From Rhodosporidiobolus odoratus (lineage: Eukaryota; Basidiomycota; Microbotryomycetes; Sporidiobolales; Sporidiobolaceae), in NCBI GenBank assembly GCA_034387635.1, contig JAOANU010000034.1, positions 21,669 through 85,668 on the forward strand: DNA of 64,000 nt. Direction: 5' to 3'. Below, piece by piece: positions 1 to 12,290 of this stretch. Every line of letters starts with the position of its first letter. Within the stretch, counting starts at the first letter, position 1. The notes under the pieces were generated by a model, which ran no database searches, had not been told where the DNA came from, and saw nothing but the letters and a program-made list of their open reading frames with translations. Made by a program: the position numbers and the translations under genes.

Positions 1-1473
1 GAGAGAATCGAGGATTAACTCGTGAGTGGGGCTACCTGGCACTTGCGGTGTGTAGCTACTCTGGCGCGCCCTACTTTGCTAGCATGACTACTCTCAGGAT
101 GGTGCGTCCTTCCTCTTACTCTCGCTGCGACGCGCGAGCGAATCTGACATCTTCCTGTTTTTCCCGACCTTTCAGGGAGCCGACCTTGCTCACGTCGTTT
201 GCGAGCCTGCTGCGGGCAGTACGTCGCTTCTCCTGTGATCCGAACCAGGTAGTCGGACCGACGCTCGCTCTGCTCGTCAACAGACATCATCAAGACCTAT
301 TCGCCCGATCTGATAGTCCACACCGATTTGAACGAGAACTTGTTCGTTACTCCCTTCTTCGCTCGAGTCGAGGCGCGCTGACTCATGGTCACTTTGTGCA
401 GGTCCGAAGAAGATATCACCGCCGTCTTCAAATCGCTCCTTCCCCGTCTTCACACGCTCGTTATCGGTCCTGGGTGCGTTTCTCCCTTTTTCCCTCGAAG
501 CTGTTCTTTCACACTCACACCCCCAACCTCTCCCTCTTCCTCCTCTCCCAACTCGCAGCCTCGGCCGCTCAGACCACATGCAACTCTCAGCCCGTATCGC
601 CCTCAAACTCGCCCGAGAAAACAACCTCTACGTCGTAATCGACGCCGATGGTCTCTTCCTGGTTCAGAACGATCCGGAAGTCGTCAAAGGGTACCAGAGG
701 GCGGTTTTGACGCCCAATGTCGTCGAGTTTGGGAGGTTGGCCGAGGCTCTTGTAGGGCCTTCTTTCGTGTTTTCCTCGCCGCTTTTCCCCTTGAGACTCG
801 GCGACTACTTTCTCTCACTCATACGACTCCTGTGTCTCCTCTCGCCCCCCGCCTCCTGCGCAGAACCTCGACCCCAAATCAGCCCAACCGGATCAACTCG
901 CCTCTCGAATCTCTCTCGCCCTCGACGGTCCAACCATCGTTCAAAAAGGTCAATCGGACAGGATCACCAATGGAACTGAGATGTTGGTTTCGAGTACTCA
1001 GGGGAGTAGTAGGAGGTGTGGAGGTCAGGGGGATGTGTTGAGTGGTGCGGTGGGGACATTTTTGGCTTGGGGGAGGTGTTATGAGGAAGGTGTTGGGAGG
1101 GAAAAGGAAGAGTGCGTCAACTCGTGGTTCCCATTCTGTCTCTCTCGCTCTCTCTCCTTCTTTGCTGCTCTTGCCCATTTTTATCGGCCGCAGCCCTGAC
1201 TCTCTCCTACTTTCGTTGTGTTCGCCTTCGCGCAGAGACCCGATTCAACCTCAGGAAATTACCCTCCTCGCCGCCTACGCTGCCTCGACCCTCACCCGAA
1301 CCGCAAGTCGAATGTGTTTCGCGGATTACAAGAGGGCAATGCAAACCGGGGAGATGTTGGGTTACGTTGGGAAAGCGTTTGAGGAGGTGTTCGGGAGTGA
1401 ATCGGTCACAGATCAGGGGGTGGAGGAGGGGTTGGTCAGCAAGCTGGCGGGGATGGTCAAGGGGAGTCTTTGA
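1..1473 (+). CDS. NNR2: ATP-dependent (S)-NAD(P)H-hydrate dehydratase, 5' end outside window
   Basis: Repairs damaged, hydrated NAD(P)H using ATP, as part of the YjeF/CARKD ribokinase-like family. Readable exons give [14 protein letters not shown] and, after an intron, [14 protein letters not shown]. Next come [23 protein letters not shown], a block from about 578 with [11 protein letters not shown] and [10 protein letters not shown], then TIVQKGQSD and the nucleotide/active-site loop [18 protein letters not shown] near 1020-1070. The last exon starts after an intron near 1235 and ends in TGA at 1471-1473. These are the family's conserved blocks in order, so the identity is firm. The first ~45 bases do not give a clear first exon and the usual N-terminal region is missing, so the gene starts upstream of the window. 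At least five exons with short introns are needed. Exon borders in the 5' third are approximate. Confidence 0.88.
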
Positions 1474-1675
1474 GTGGGAGGATGGGGGAGATAGAATGTA
1501 GATAGTTGACAAAAGGAAATTATGACCTTCGCAGTAATCTTATGCAGCTTTAACGGTAAAAGCAGGCTGTTCCGCGGCGGTCCCTCTGAAACGCGAATCT
1601 GCTGAGACTTGGAGAAGAGAATGTGCCAGTGAGCTCAGTGTTGGCATCGGAAAAGAAGACTCTGTTCGGGGACTC

Positions 1676-2138
1676 GGAGGAGAAGGTCAGCCAACGACGT
1701 AGAGAATGTTCGGAGAGTTTGCCGTTTGTCCAGCGACACCGGAAACGCCTGCTCCCGCCATCTCTGACCCCCTCGCGGTTGCGGGCGACAGCGTAGAAAT
1801 AGAAGACTAGCAGAATTCCGTGAGCCTTCGCTTCTCCTCCTCGTCAACCTCGATAAATCTGCTCGATCCACTCTCATAGCCAAGGTTAAGCCGTAGAGCA
1901 CCACGATGACTGACCAGGTAAGCCCTACCGCTCTCTCCCGAGCTTCACGCGCTCACCTCGTCTCCCCTTCGTTCCCGGTCACAGGCCACCGCTAAACGCA
2001 ATTATCTCTCGACATTGCCAGCAGAGATACTCACAGAGATCTTCAACACGGCTTACAAAGACGACGAGGCTACTGGCCCTCTCTCGCGTACCCTCCTTCC
2101 TTTCGATCGCTCTCGTCGCTTCCGCCATCGAGGTGAAG
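1676..2138 (+). repeat. Truncated inverted copy of the F-box gene promoter and 5' end
   Basis: This segment matches the reverse complement of 21129-21590 over about 460 bp with scattered substitutions and small indels. It covers the upstream region, the 4-codon first exon, the intron and about 50 codons of exon 2 of the F-box-like gene on the minus strand there. Similarity stops around 2138, about 105 bp before the tandem array begins. It is therefore one arm of a large inverted duplication around the array and the VPS10 gene. Confidence 0.85.
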
Positions 2139-2194
2139 TTGCTCAAGCCGAGAGTGGATTCATCCTCTCTTTGACCATGCACAGCCTGTCCTAA
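1906..2194 (+). pseudogene. Truncated F-box-like gene fragment
   Basis: Starts ATG-ACT-GAC-CAG (MTDQ, 1906-1917), has a GT..AG intron at 1918-1984, then reads ATAKRNYLSTLPAEILTEIF and onward through an F-box-like leucine-rich helix. It matches the first ~54 residues of the intact protein encoded at 19848-21363 (minus). A 2-nt deletion near 2127 shifts the frame, and an unrelated tail ends at TAA 2192-2194, leaving 73 residues instead of 482. The splice sites and start are preserved, so a short product is possible, but the leucine-rich body is absent. I call it a gene fragment left by duplication or rearrangement. Confidence 0.8.
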
Positions 2195-3486
2195 CCACCA
2201 TGCAAGGTGCAGACTACCATGACTCAGGGAGCCAGTTGGTCTCAGCAGAGCTGGTCTCATGGAGCACAATTACAACCCCTTTGTCCATTGCAAGTCTTTC
2301 TTGCACTATGTTCCCGACAAGCTCACCTTGTTCATTGTCAGCAGCAACACCGTGCAAGCCCCGTTTCACCACACTTCGACCAAGGAAAGCACTCTGCAGG
2401 CGAGGAATTGAATTGCAGCATGAGGCCTATGGTGATTGCAAGTCGTTCAGCCACTACAACACCAACAAGCTCCAGCGGCAACACTGCCCAGGTCCTCACT
2501 TCCACGCATAGGAGATACGAGAGTCAATCTGTAGGAGGAAACCAAAGCTTGGTCAGCAAGACTGTTCCCGGTGACCATCCAGTGACTTGATCTGCTGTGC
2601 CTCCGGTTCCAAAACTTGTTCATACTGACGTGCTGTTTACTGCTCTTCATCCGCTTGGCAATGCCAACAGCGTTGGAAGTCTAACATGAATCGGTAAAAT
2701 GGACTAATCATGTGGATCGGGGTGGGTTGGCTGGCGCTGGAGTAAGTGAAAGGGCGGCTTACTAGAGGCTTCAGGATGGCAGACAGGGGCAAAGGGAAGT
2801 GGAAATGGTTGACAAAAGGGTGTCAAATGGGCTTCGACAAGGGTCGGTCTTCAAGTACTGGACAGGTAGCGAAAGAAGGAGGCAGGTTTTCTTTTCCTCC
2901 TGATTCTTTCTTTCCCAGATACTCTGACTTGCCGGAGGAACCTGGAGTTGGAGTATGGTCTACATACGCTACAGACCTTTACTTGCTTTATTCATCCAGG
3001 TGAGTTGTTTCTCGTGATTGCCTTGCATTTCTGGACCTTCTCAATCTGGTTTGTCCATGTTCTCACTCCCTTCGTCAAGTCCAGTGCTTGTGGGTTCCTC
3101 AGCGCAAGGTCCAGCACATACCCATAGCCTCTTGGAAGGCAGAAGGACAGCTAACCATGTCACATAAACTGCTTGCACCGGTTTGCCTTACTTTTGCATG
3201 TATGACTGAGGTAACCTTCCGCACAAGGGGTCATACCCAGCAGCCTCTACAACTTACCCACCGAAAAGGACTTCTACAGATTGCAGGGAGAAAGAAACAC
3301 TAGAGCAGAAGACACGGACCGATAGTTTATGTAGGCTACTCATTTCACCTCCTTTGTGTGGTGGTCATGTATGTGGTGCGATTCCGTGCAAAACAGTGGG
3401 GACCGAGTGACAAGGAAAAGGCAAAGGCAAAGGCAGAGGTCTCCCGCCCATTGGTCAGATAAGACCCCATATTTGTGGTAGAAAAG

Positions 3487-3546
3487 TTGTTCACTCAAAA
3501 CACAGTCCTTGGTTTTCAATGGTTTTGAGTGAACAAGGCTACATGG
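3487..3546. repeat. Hairpin inside array unit 1 (also 5840-5899, 8193-8252, 10543-10602)
   Basis: Each full unit holds a perfect 15-bp inverted repeat, TTGTTCACTCAAAAC facing GTTTTGAGTGAACAA, separated by a 30-nt spacer. The arms are identical in all four full copies. The only difference seen is one spacer base (TTGG in unit 1, TTAG in the others). Confidence 0.9.
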
Positions 3547-5069
3547 CATTTTCTGCAGAGGAGCCAAGCCCGTTCTCGGGATCTCTGACATCAACTCCAC
3601 GAGTGCCTAGGCCACCCACGCCTTGAGCTGCACGATTTGGTCAACACAAGGTGTCACAAGCCCTTTTCCGCCTCACTGTTTTACCTCCTGGTCCCTATCA
3701 AGCTCAGCAGCCTTTGCAACAGCGCAGTTGATGGACGACCTCCATTGAGGGTGTCAGGAGCAAGACTATAGCAGTGTCAACAAGCTAGTGTCAGTTGGTT
3801 GTGCTCAAGACATGGCGAAGCTTCGTGAATATCAATAGAACAAACAGACCCACTTGCCTGAAAGGTTTGCACACAAAGAGTTGTTCCGGAACCCTGTATA
3901 CTGGTAACAAGAGACTGCGTAGGAAGGAGGGTTCCAGTCAGGGTTGGTCCTGGAAGTAGCCAACGCAGCAGAGCAAAGGGAACAGCCTGGCGAAAAAGGT
4001 GTTGTTGCGGTGAGAGGGAGGGGTGTGAAGCCGGACGGTCAGGCTTGACGCCTCCATGACACGGTTATACACACGGTTGTACTCCGGCTGAAACCTTGTG
4101 TTGTCTGTGGGAGTGGCAATGAGCGATGTGTACGGTATTGAGAAAGGGCAAATTTGAGTGCAAGGCTTGACAGCGTGCATAGTGCTTCCTGTCGGGAGCC
4201 ATACTCTCCTGCAGCTCCAGAGCATTGTTTGTGGAGCTTCGGGCAACACAGGCGGCTTAATTGGCCTTGTAATACCAGAAAGCCCTAATTGAGAAGGCTG
4301 GCTGAGAGAGTAGTTGGGTGAGCATACGGGCCAGTGCCAATGTCGCGGTTCATGCGATCACATCAACGAGAGGCAAGTAACGCTGATTGGTCGGCCTTCC
4401 GCGGAAGAATACAGTGGTCAGTCAAGGGAAGGAGCGAGAGAAGCCACAGCGGGCGCTCTCTGCCGCAATTTCTCTTTTTCTTGCTCCCCTTCTTCACTCT
4501 GGCGTAGGCGCCCGCACACAGCAGGAACCCGTCCTAATTTTCCTCATTCTCCGGCTTGGCGACAACGCAGGACACAGAGTGAGGCCTCTCTCAAGCAGAG
4601 CTGGTCTATTGGAGCACAACTACAAACCCTTTGCCCATTGTGAGTCTTTCTTGCGCTATGTTCCCGACAAGCTCACCTTGTTCATTGTCAGCAGCAACAC
4701 CGTGCAAGCCCCGTTTCACCACACTTCGACCAAGGAAAGCACTCTGCAGGCGAGGAATTGAGTTGCAGCATGAGGCCTATGGTGATTGCAAGTTGTTCGG
4801 CCACTACAACGCCAACAAGCTCCAGCGGCAACACTGCCCAGGTTCTCACTTCCACGCATAGAGACAAAAGTTTCACTCTGCAGGAGGTAACCAAAGCAAT
4901 GGTCAGCAAGACTGTTCCCGGTGACCATCCAGTGACTTGATCTGCTGTGCCTCCGGTTCCAAAACTTGTTCATACTGACGTGCTGTTTACTGCTCTTCAT
5001 CCGCTTGGCAATGCCAACAGCGTTGGAAGTCTAACATGAATCGGTAAAATAGACTAATCATGTGGATCG

Positions 5070-5080
5070 GGGGGGGGGGT
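5070..5080. repeat. Variable poly-G tract in array units
   Basis: A G tract following TGTGGATC differs between units. Unit 1 (near 2718) has an interrupted GGGGTGGG, and the other units have uninterrupted runs of about 9-10 G. It is the main length-variable site of the unit. Confidence 0.8.
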
Positions 5081-8000
5081 TGGCTGGCGCTGGAGTAAGT
5101 GAAAGGGCGGCTTACTAGAGGCTTCAGGATGGCAGACAGGGGCAAAGGGAAGTGGAAATGGTTGACAAAAGGGTGTCAAATGGGCTTCGACAAGGGTCGG
5201 TCTTCAAGTACTGGACAGGCAGCGAAAGAAGGAGGCAGGTTTTCTTTTCCTCCTGATTCTTTCTTTCCCAAATACTCTGACTTGCTGGAGGAACCTGGAG
5301 TTGGAGTATGGTCTACATACGCTACAGACCTTTGCTTGCTTTATTGATCCAGGTGAGTTGTTTCTCGCGATTGCCTTTCATTTCTGGACCTTCTCAATCT
5401 GGTTTGTCCATGTTCTCACTCCCTTCGTCAAGTCCAGTGCTTGTGGGTTCCTCAGCGCAAGGTCCAGCACATACCCATAGCCTCTTGGAAGGCAGAAGGA
5501 CAGCTAACCATGTCACATAAACTGCTTGCACCGGTTTGCCTTACTTTTGCATGTATGACTGAGGTAACCTTCCGCACAAGGGGTCATACCCAGCAGCCTC
5601 TACAACTTACCCACCGAAAAGGACTTCTACAGATTGCAGGGAGAAAGAAACACTAGAGCAGAAGACACGGACCGATAGTTTATGTAGGCTACTCATTTCA
5701 CCTCCTTTGTGTGGTGGTCATGTATGTGGTGCGATTCCGTGCAAAACAGTGGGGACCGAGTGACAAGGAAAAGGCAAAGGCAAAGGCAGAGGTCTCCCGC
5801 CCATTGGTCAGATAAGACCCCATATTTGTGGTAGAAAAGTTGTTCACTCAAAACACAGTCCTTAGTTTTCAATGGTTTTGAGTGAACAAGGCTACATGGC
5901 ATTTTCTGCAGAGGAGCCAAGCCCGTTCTCGGGATCTCTGACATCAACTCCACGAGTGCCTAGGCCACCCACGCCTTGAGCTGCACGATTTGGTCAACAC
6001 AAGGTGTCACAAGCCCTTTTCCGCCTCACTGTTTTACCTCCTGGTCCCTACCAAGCTCAGCAGCCTTTGCAACAGCGCAGTTGATGGACGACCTCCATTG
6101 AGGGTGTCAGGAGCAAGACTATAGCAGTGTCAACAAGCTAGTGTCAGTTGGTTGTGCTCAAGACATGGCGAAGCTTCGTGAATATCAATAGAACAAACAG
6201 ACCTACTTGCCTGAAAGGTATGCACACAAAGAGTTGTTCCGGAACCCTGTATACTGGTAACAAGAGACTGCGTAGGAAGGAGGGTTCCAGTCAGGGTTGG
6301 TCCTGGAAGTAGCCAACGCAGCAGAGCAAAGGGAACAGCCTGGCGAAAAAGGTGTTGTTGCGGTGAGAGGGAGGGGTGTGAAGCCGGACGGTCAGGCTTG
6401 ACGCCTCCGTGACACGGTTATACACACGGTTGTACTCCGGCTGAAACCTTGTGTTGTCTGTGGGAGTGGCAATGAGCGATGTGTACGGTATTGAGAAAGG
6501 GCAAATTTGAGTGCAAGGCTTGACAGCGTGCATAGTGCTTCCTGTCGGGAGCCATGCTCTCCTGCAGCTCCAGAGCATTGTTTGTGGAGCTTCGGGCAAC
6601 ACAGGCGGCTTAATTGGCCTTGTAATACCAGAAAGCCCTAATTGAGAAGGCTGGCTGAGAGAGTAGTTGGGTGAGCATACGGGCCAGTGCCAATGTCGCG
6701 GTTCATGCGATCACATCAACAAGAGGCAAGTAACGCTGATTGGTCGGCCTTCCGCGGAAGAATACAGTGGTCAGTCAAGGGAAGGAGCGAGAGAAGCCAC
6801 AGCGGGCGCTCTCTGCCGCAATTTCTCTTTTTCTTGCTCCCCTTCTTCACTCTGGCGTAGGCGCCCGCACACAGCAGGAACCCGTCCTAATTTTCCTCAT
6901 TCTCCGGCTTGGCGACAACGCAGGACACAGAGTGAGGCCTCTCTCAAGCAGAGCTGGTCTATTGGAGCACAACTACAAACCCTTTGCCCATTGTGAGTCT
7001 TTCTTGCGCTATGTTCCCGACAAGCTCACCTTGTTCATTGTCAGCAGCAACACCGTGCAAGCCCCGTTTCACCACACTTCGACCAAGGAAAGCACTCTGC
7101 AGGCGAGGAATTGAGTTGCAGCATGAGGCCTATGGTGATTGCAAGTTGTTCGGCCACTACAACGCCAACAAGCTCCAGCGGCAACACTGCCCAGGTTCTC
7201 ACTTCCACGCATAGAGACAAAAGTTTCACTCTGCAGGAGGTAACCAATCCAATGGTCAGCAAGACTGTTCCCGGTGACCATCCAGTGACTTGATCTGCTG
7301 TGCCTCCGGTTCCAAAACTTGTTCATACTGACGTGCTGTTTACTGCTCTTCATCCGCTTGGCAATGCCAACAGCGTTGGAAGTCTAACATGAATCGGTAA
7401 AATAGACTAATCATGTGGATCGGGGGGGGGGTTGGCTGGCGCTGGAGTAAGTGAAAGGGCGGCTTACTAGAGGCTTCAGGATGGCAGACAGGGGCAAAGG
7501 GAAGTGGAAATGGTTGACAAAAGGGTGTCAAATGGGCTTCGACAAGGGTCGGTCTTCAAGTACTGGACAGGCAGCGAAAGAAGGAGGCAGGTTTTCTTTT
7601 CCTCCTGATTCTTTCTTTCCCAAATACTCTGACTTGCTGGAGGAACCTGGAGTTGGAGTATGGTCTACATACGCTACAGACCTTTGCTTGCTTTATTGAT
7701 CCAGGTGAGTTGTTTCTCGCGATTGCCTTTCATTTCTGGACCTTCTCAATCTGGTTTGTCCATGTTCTCACTCCCTTCGTCAAGTCCAGTGCTTGTGGGT
7801 TCCTCAGCGCAAGGTCCCAGCACATACCCATAGCCTCTTGGAAGGCAGAAGGACAGCTAACCATGTCACATAAACTGCTTGCACCGGTTTGCCTTACTTT
7901 TGCATGTATGACTGAGGTAACCTTCCGCACAAGGGGTCATACCCAGCAGCCTCTACAACTTACCCACCGAAAAGGACTTCTACAGATTGCAGGGAGAAAG

Positions 8001-11000
8001 AAACACTAGAGCAGAAGACACGGACCGATAGTTTATGTAGGCTACTCATTTCACCTCCTTTGTGTGGTGGTCATGTATGTGGTGCGATTCCGTGCAAAAC
8101 AGTGGGGACCGAGTGACAAGGAAAAGGCAAAGGCAAAGGCAGAGGTCTCCCGCCCATTGGTCAGATAAGACCCCATATTTGTGGTAGAAAAGTTGTTCAC
8201 TCAAAACACAGTCCTTAGTTTTCAATGGTTTTGAGTGAACAAGGCTACATGGCATTTTCTGCAGAGGAGCCAAGCCCGTTCTCGGGATCTCTGACATCAA
8301 CTCCACGAGTGCCTAGGCCACCCACGCCTTGAGCTGCACGATTTGGTCAACACAAGGTGTCACAAGCCCTTTTCCGCCTCACTGTTTTACCTCCTGGTCC
8401 CTACCAAGCTCAGCAGCCTTTGCAACAGCGCAGTTGATGGACGACCTCCATTGAGGGTGTCAGGAGCAAGACTATAGCAGTGTCAACAAGCTAGTGTCAG
8501 TTGGTTGTGCTCAAGACATGGCGAAGCTTCGTGAATATCAATAGAACAAACAGACCTACTTGCCTGAAAGGTATGCACACAAAGAGTTGTTCCGGAACCC
8601 TGTATACTGGTAACAAGAGACTGCGTAGGAAGGAGGGTTCCAGTCAGGGTTGGTCCTGGAAGTAGCCAACGCAGCAGAGCAAAGGGAACAGCCTGGCGAA
8701 AAAGGTGTTGTTGCGGTGAGAGGGAGGGGTGTGAAGCCGGACGGTCAGGCTTGACGCCTCCATGACACGGTTATACACACGGTTGTACTCCGGCTGAAAC
8801 CTTGTGTTGTCTGTGGGAGTGGCAATGAGCGATGTGTGCGGTATTGAGAAAGGGCAAATTTGAGTGCAAGGCTTGACAGCGTGCATAGTGCTTCCTGTCG
8901 GGAGCCATACTCTCCTGCAGCTCCAGAGCATTATTTGTGGAGCTTCGGGCAACACAGGCGGCTTAATTGGCCTTGTAATACCAGAAAGCCCTAATTGAGA
9001 AGGCTGGCTGAGAGAGTAGTTGGGTGAGCATACGGGCCAGTGCCAATGTCGCGGTTCATGCGATCACATCAACAAGAGGCAAGTAACGCTGATTGGTCGG
9101 CCTTCCGCGGAAGAATACAGTGGTCAGTCAAGGGAAGGAGCGAGAGAAGCCACAGCGGGCGCTCTCTGCCGCAATTTCTCTTTTTCTTGCTCCCCTTCTT
9201 CACTCTGGCGTAGGCGCCCGCACACAGCAGGAACCCGTCCTAATTTTCCTCATTCTCCGGCTTGGCGACAACGCAGGACACAGAGTGAGGCCTCTCTCAA
9301 GCAGAGCTGGTCTATTGAGCACAACTACAAACCCTTTGCCCATTGTGAGTCTTTCTTGCGCTATGTTCCCGACAAGCTCACCTTGTTCATTGTCAGCAGC
9401 AACACCGTGCAAGCCCCGTTTCACCACACTTCGACCAAGGAAAGCACTCTGCAGGCGAGGAATTGAGTTGCAGCATGAGGCCTATGGTGATTGCAAGTTG
9501 TTCGGCCACTACAACGCCAACAAGCTCCAGCGGCAACACTGCCCAGGTTCTCACTTCCACGCATAGAGACAAAAGTTTCACTCTGCAGGAGGTAACCAAA
9601 GCAATGGTCAGCAAGACTGTTCCCGGTGACCATCCAGTGACTTGATCTGCTGTGCCTCCGGTTCCAAAACTTGTTCATACTGACATGCTGTTTACTGCTC
9701 TTCATCCGCTTGGCAATGCCAACAGCGTTGGAAGTCTAACATGAATCGGTAAAATAGACTAATCATGTGGATCGGGGGGGGGGTTGGCTGGCGCTGGAGT
9801 AAGTGAAAGGGCGGCTACTAGAGGCTTCAGGATGGCAGACAGGGGCAAAGGGAAGTGGAAATGGTTGACAAAAGGGTGTCAAATGGGCTTCGACAAGGGT
9901 CGGTCTTCAAGTACTGGACAGGCAGCGAAAGAAGGAGGCAGGTTTTCTTTTCCTCCTGATTCTTTCTTTCCCAAATACTCTGACTTGCTGGAGGAACCTG
10001 GAGTTGGAGTATGGTCTACATACGCTACAGACCTTTGCTTGCTTTATTGATCCAGGTGAGTTGTTTCTCGCGATTGCCTTTCATTTCTGGACCTTCTCAA
10101 TCTGGTTTGTCCATGTTCTCACTCCCTTCGTCAAGTCCAGTGCTTGTGGGTTCCTCAGCGCAAGGTCCAGCACATACCCATAGCCTCTTGGAAGGCAGAA
10201 GGACAGCTAACCATGTCACATAAACTGCTTGCACCGGTTTGCCTTACTTTTGCATGTATGACTGAGGTAACCTTCCGCACAAGGGGTCATACCCAGCAGC
10301 CTCTACAACTTACCCACCGAAAAGGACTTCTACAGATTGCAGGGAGAAAGAAACACTAGAGCAGAAGACACGGACCGATAGTTTATGTAGGCTACTCATT
10401 TCACCTCCTTTGTGTGGTGGTCATGTATGTGGTGCGATTCCGTGCAAAACAGTGGGGACCGAGTGACAAGGAAAAGGCAAAGGCAAAGGCAGAGGTCTCC
10501 CGCCCATTGGTCAGATAAGACCCCATATTTGTGGTAGAAAAGTTGTTCACTCAAAACACAGTCCTTAGTTTTCAATGGTTTTGAGTGAACAAGGCTACAT
10601 GGCATTTTCTGCAGAGGAGCCAAGCCCGTTCTCGGGATCTCTGACATCAACTCCACGAGTGCCTAGGCCACCCACGCCTTGAGCTGCACGATTTGGTCAA
10701 CACAAGGTGTCACAAGCCCTTTTCCGCCTCACTGTTTTACCTCCTGGTCCCTACCAAGCTCAGCAGCCTTTGCAACAGCGCAGTTGATGGACGACCTCCA
10801 TTGAGGGTGTCAGGAGCAAGACTATAGCAGTGTCAACAAGCTAGTGTCAGTTGGTTGTGCTCAAGACATGGCGAAGCTTCGTGAATATCAATAGAACAAA
10901 CAGACCTACTTGCCTGAAAGGTATGCACACAAAGAGTTGTTCCAGAACCCTGTATACTGGTAACAAGAGACTGCGTAGGAAGGAGGGTTCCAGTCAGGGT

Positions 11001-12290
11001 TGGTCCTGGAAGTAGCCAACGCAGCAGAGCAAAGGGAACAGCCTGGCGAAAAAGGTGTTGTTGCGGTGAGAGGGAGGGGTGTGAAGCCGGACGGTCAGGC
11101 TTGACGCCTCCATGACACGGTTATACACACGGTTGTACTCCGGCTGAAACCTTGTGTTGTCTGTGGGAGTGGCAATGAGCGATGTGTACGGTATTGAGAA
11201 AGGGCAAATTTGAGTGCAAGGCTTGACAGCGTGCATAGTGCTTCCTGTCGGGAGCCATACTCTCCTGCAGCTCCAGAGCATTGTTTGTGGAGCTTCGGGC
11301 AACACAGGCGGCTTAATTGGCCTTGTAATACCAGAAAGCCCTAATTGAGAAGGCTGGCTGAGAGAGTAGTTGGGTGAGCATACGGGCCAGTGCCAATGTC
11401 GCGGTTCATGCGATCACATCAACAAGAGGCAAGTAACGCTGATTGGTCGGCCTTCCGCGGAAGAATACAGTGGTCAGTCAAGGGAAGGAGCGAGAGAAGC
11501 CACAGCGGGCGCTCTCTGCCGCAATTTCTCTTTTTCTTGCTCCCCTTCTTCACTCTGGCGTAGGCGCCCGCACACAGCAGGAACCCGTCCTAATTTTCCT
11601 CATTCTCCGGCTTGGCGACAACGCAGGACACAGAGTGAGGCCTCTCTCAAGCAGAGCTGGTCTATTGGAGCACAACTACAAACCCTTTGCCCATTGTGAG
11701 TCTTTCTTGCGCTATGTTCCCGACAAGCTCACCTTGTTCATTGTCAGCAGCAACACCGTGCAAGCCCCGTTTCACCACACTTCGACCAAGGAAAGCACTC
11801 TGCAGGCGAGGAATTGAGAGTTGCAGCATGAGGCCTATGGTGATTGCAAGTTGTTCGGCCACTACAACGCCAACAAGCTCCAGCGGCAACACTGCCCAGG
11901 TTCTCACTTCCACGCATAGAGACAAAAGTTTCACTCTGCAGGAGGTAACCAAAGCAATGGTCAGCAAGACTGTTCCCGGTGACCATCCAGTGACTTGATC
12001 TGCTGTGCCTCCGGTTCCAAAACTTGTTCATACTGACGTGCTGTTTACTGCTCTTCATCCGCTTGGCAATGCCAACAGCGTTGGAAGTCTAACATGAATC
12101 GGTAAAATAGACTAATCATGTGGATCGGGGGGGGGGTTGGCTGGCGCTGGAGTAAGTGAAAGGGCGGCTTACTAGAGGCTTCAGGATGGCAGACAGGGGC
12201 AAAGGGAAGTGGAAATGGTTGACAAAAGGGTGTCAAATGGGCTTCGACAAGGGTCGGTCTTCAAGTACTGGACAGGTAGCGAAAGAAGGA

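Larger units (their letters stand above)
2245..12290. repeat. Tandem macrosatellite array, 4.27 copies of a ~2.35-kb unit
   Basis: Taking the sequence GCAGAGCTGGTCT as the unit start, units begin at 2245, 4595, 6948, 9301 and 11651, giving periods of 2350, 2353, 2353 and 2350. The fifth copy breaks off after 640 bp at 12290, where the sequence switches to unrelated DNA. Internal copies differ only by scattered single-base changes and 1-3 nt indels. Copy 1 is the most diverged at its left edge. Copies 1 and 5 share a variant (GACAGGTAGCG) that differs from copies 2-4 (GACAGGCAGCG). No reading frame longer than about 160 codons persists through a unit, and none looks like a known family, so the unit is treated as non-coding. 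The base composition is visibly less GC- and CpG-rich than the flanking genes. Confidence 0.95.

Noticed and set aside
3340..3600. 86-codon minus-strand frame repeated in four array units (also 5693, 8046, 10396)
   Set aside because: Repetition is due to the tandem array; it overlaps the hairpin, has no motif, and shows no sign of coding constraint.
9093..9566. 157-codon frame in array unit 4
   Set aside because: It exists only because of a small indel in that copy; the other copies split it, so it is not a conserved gene.
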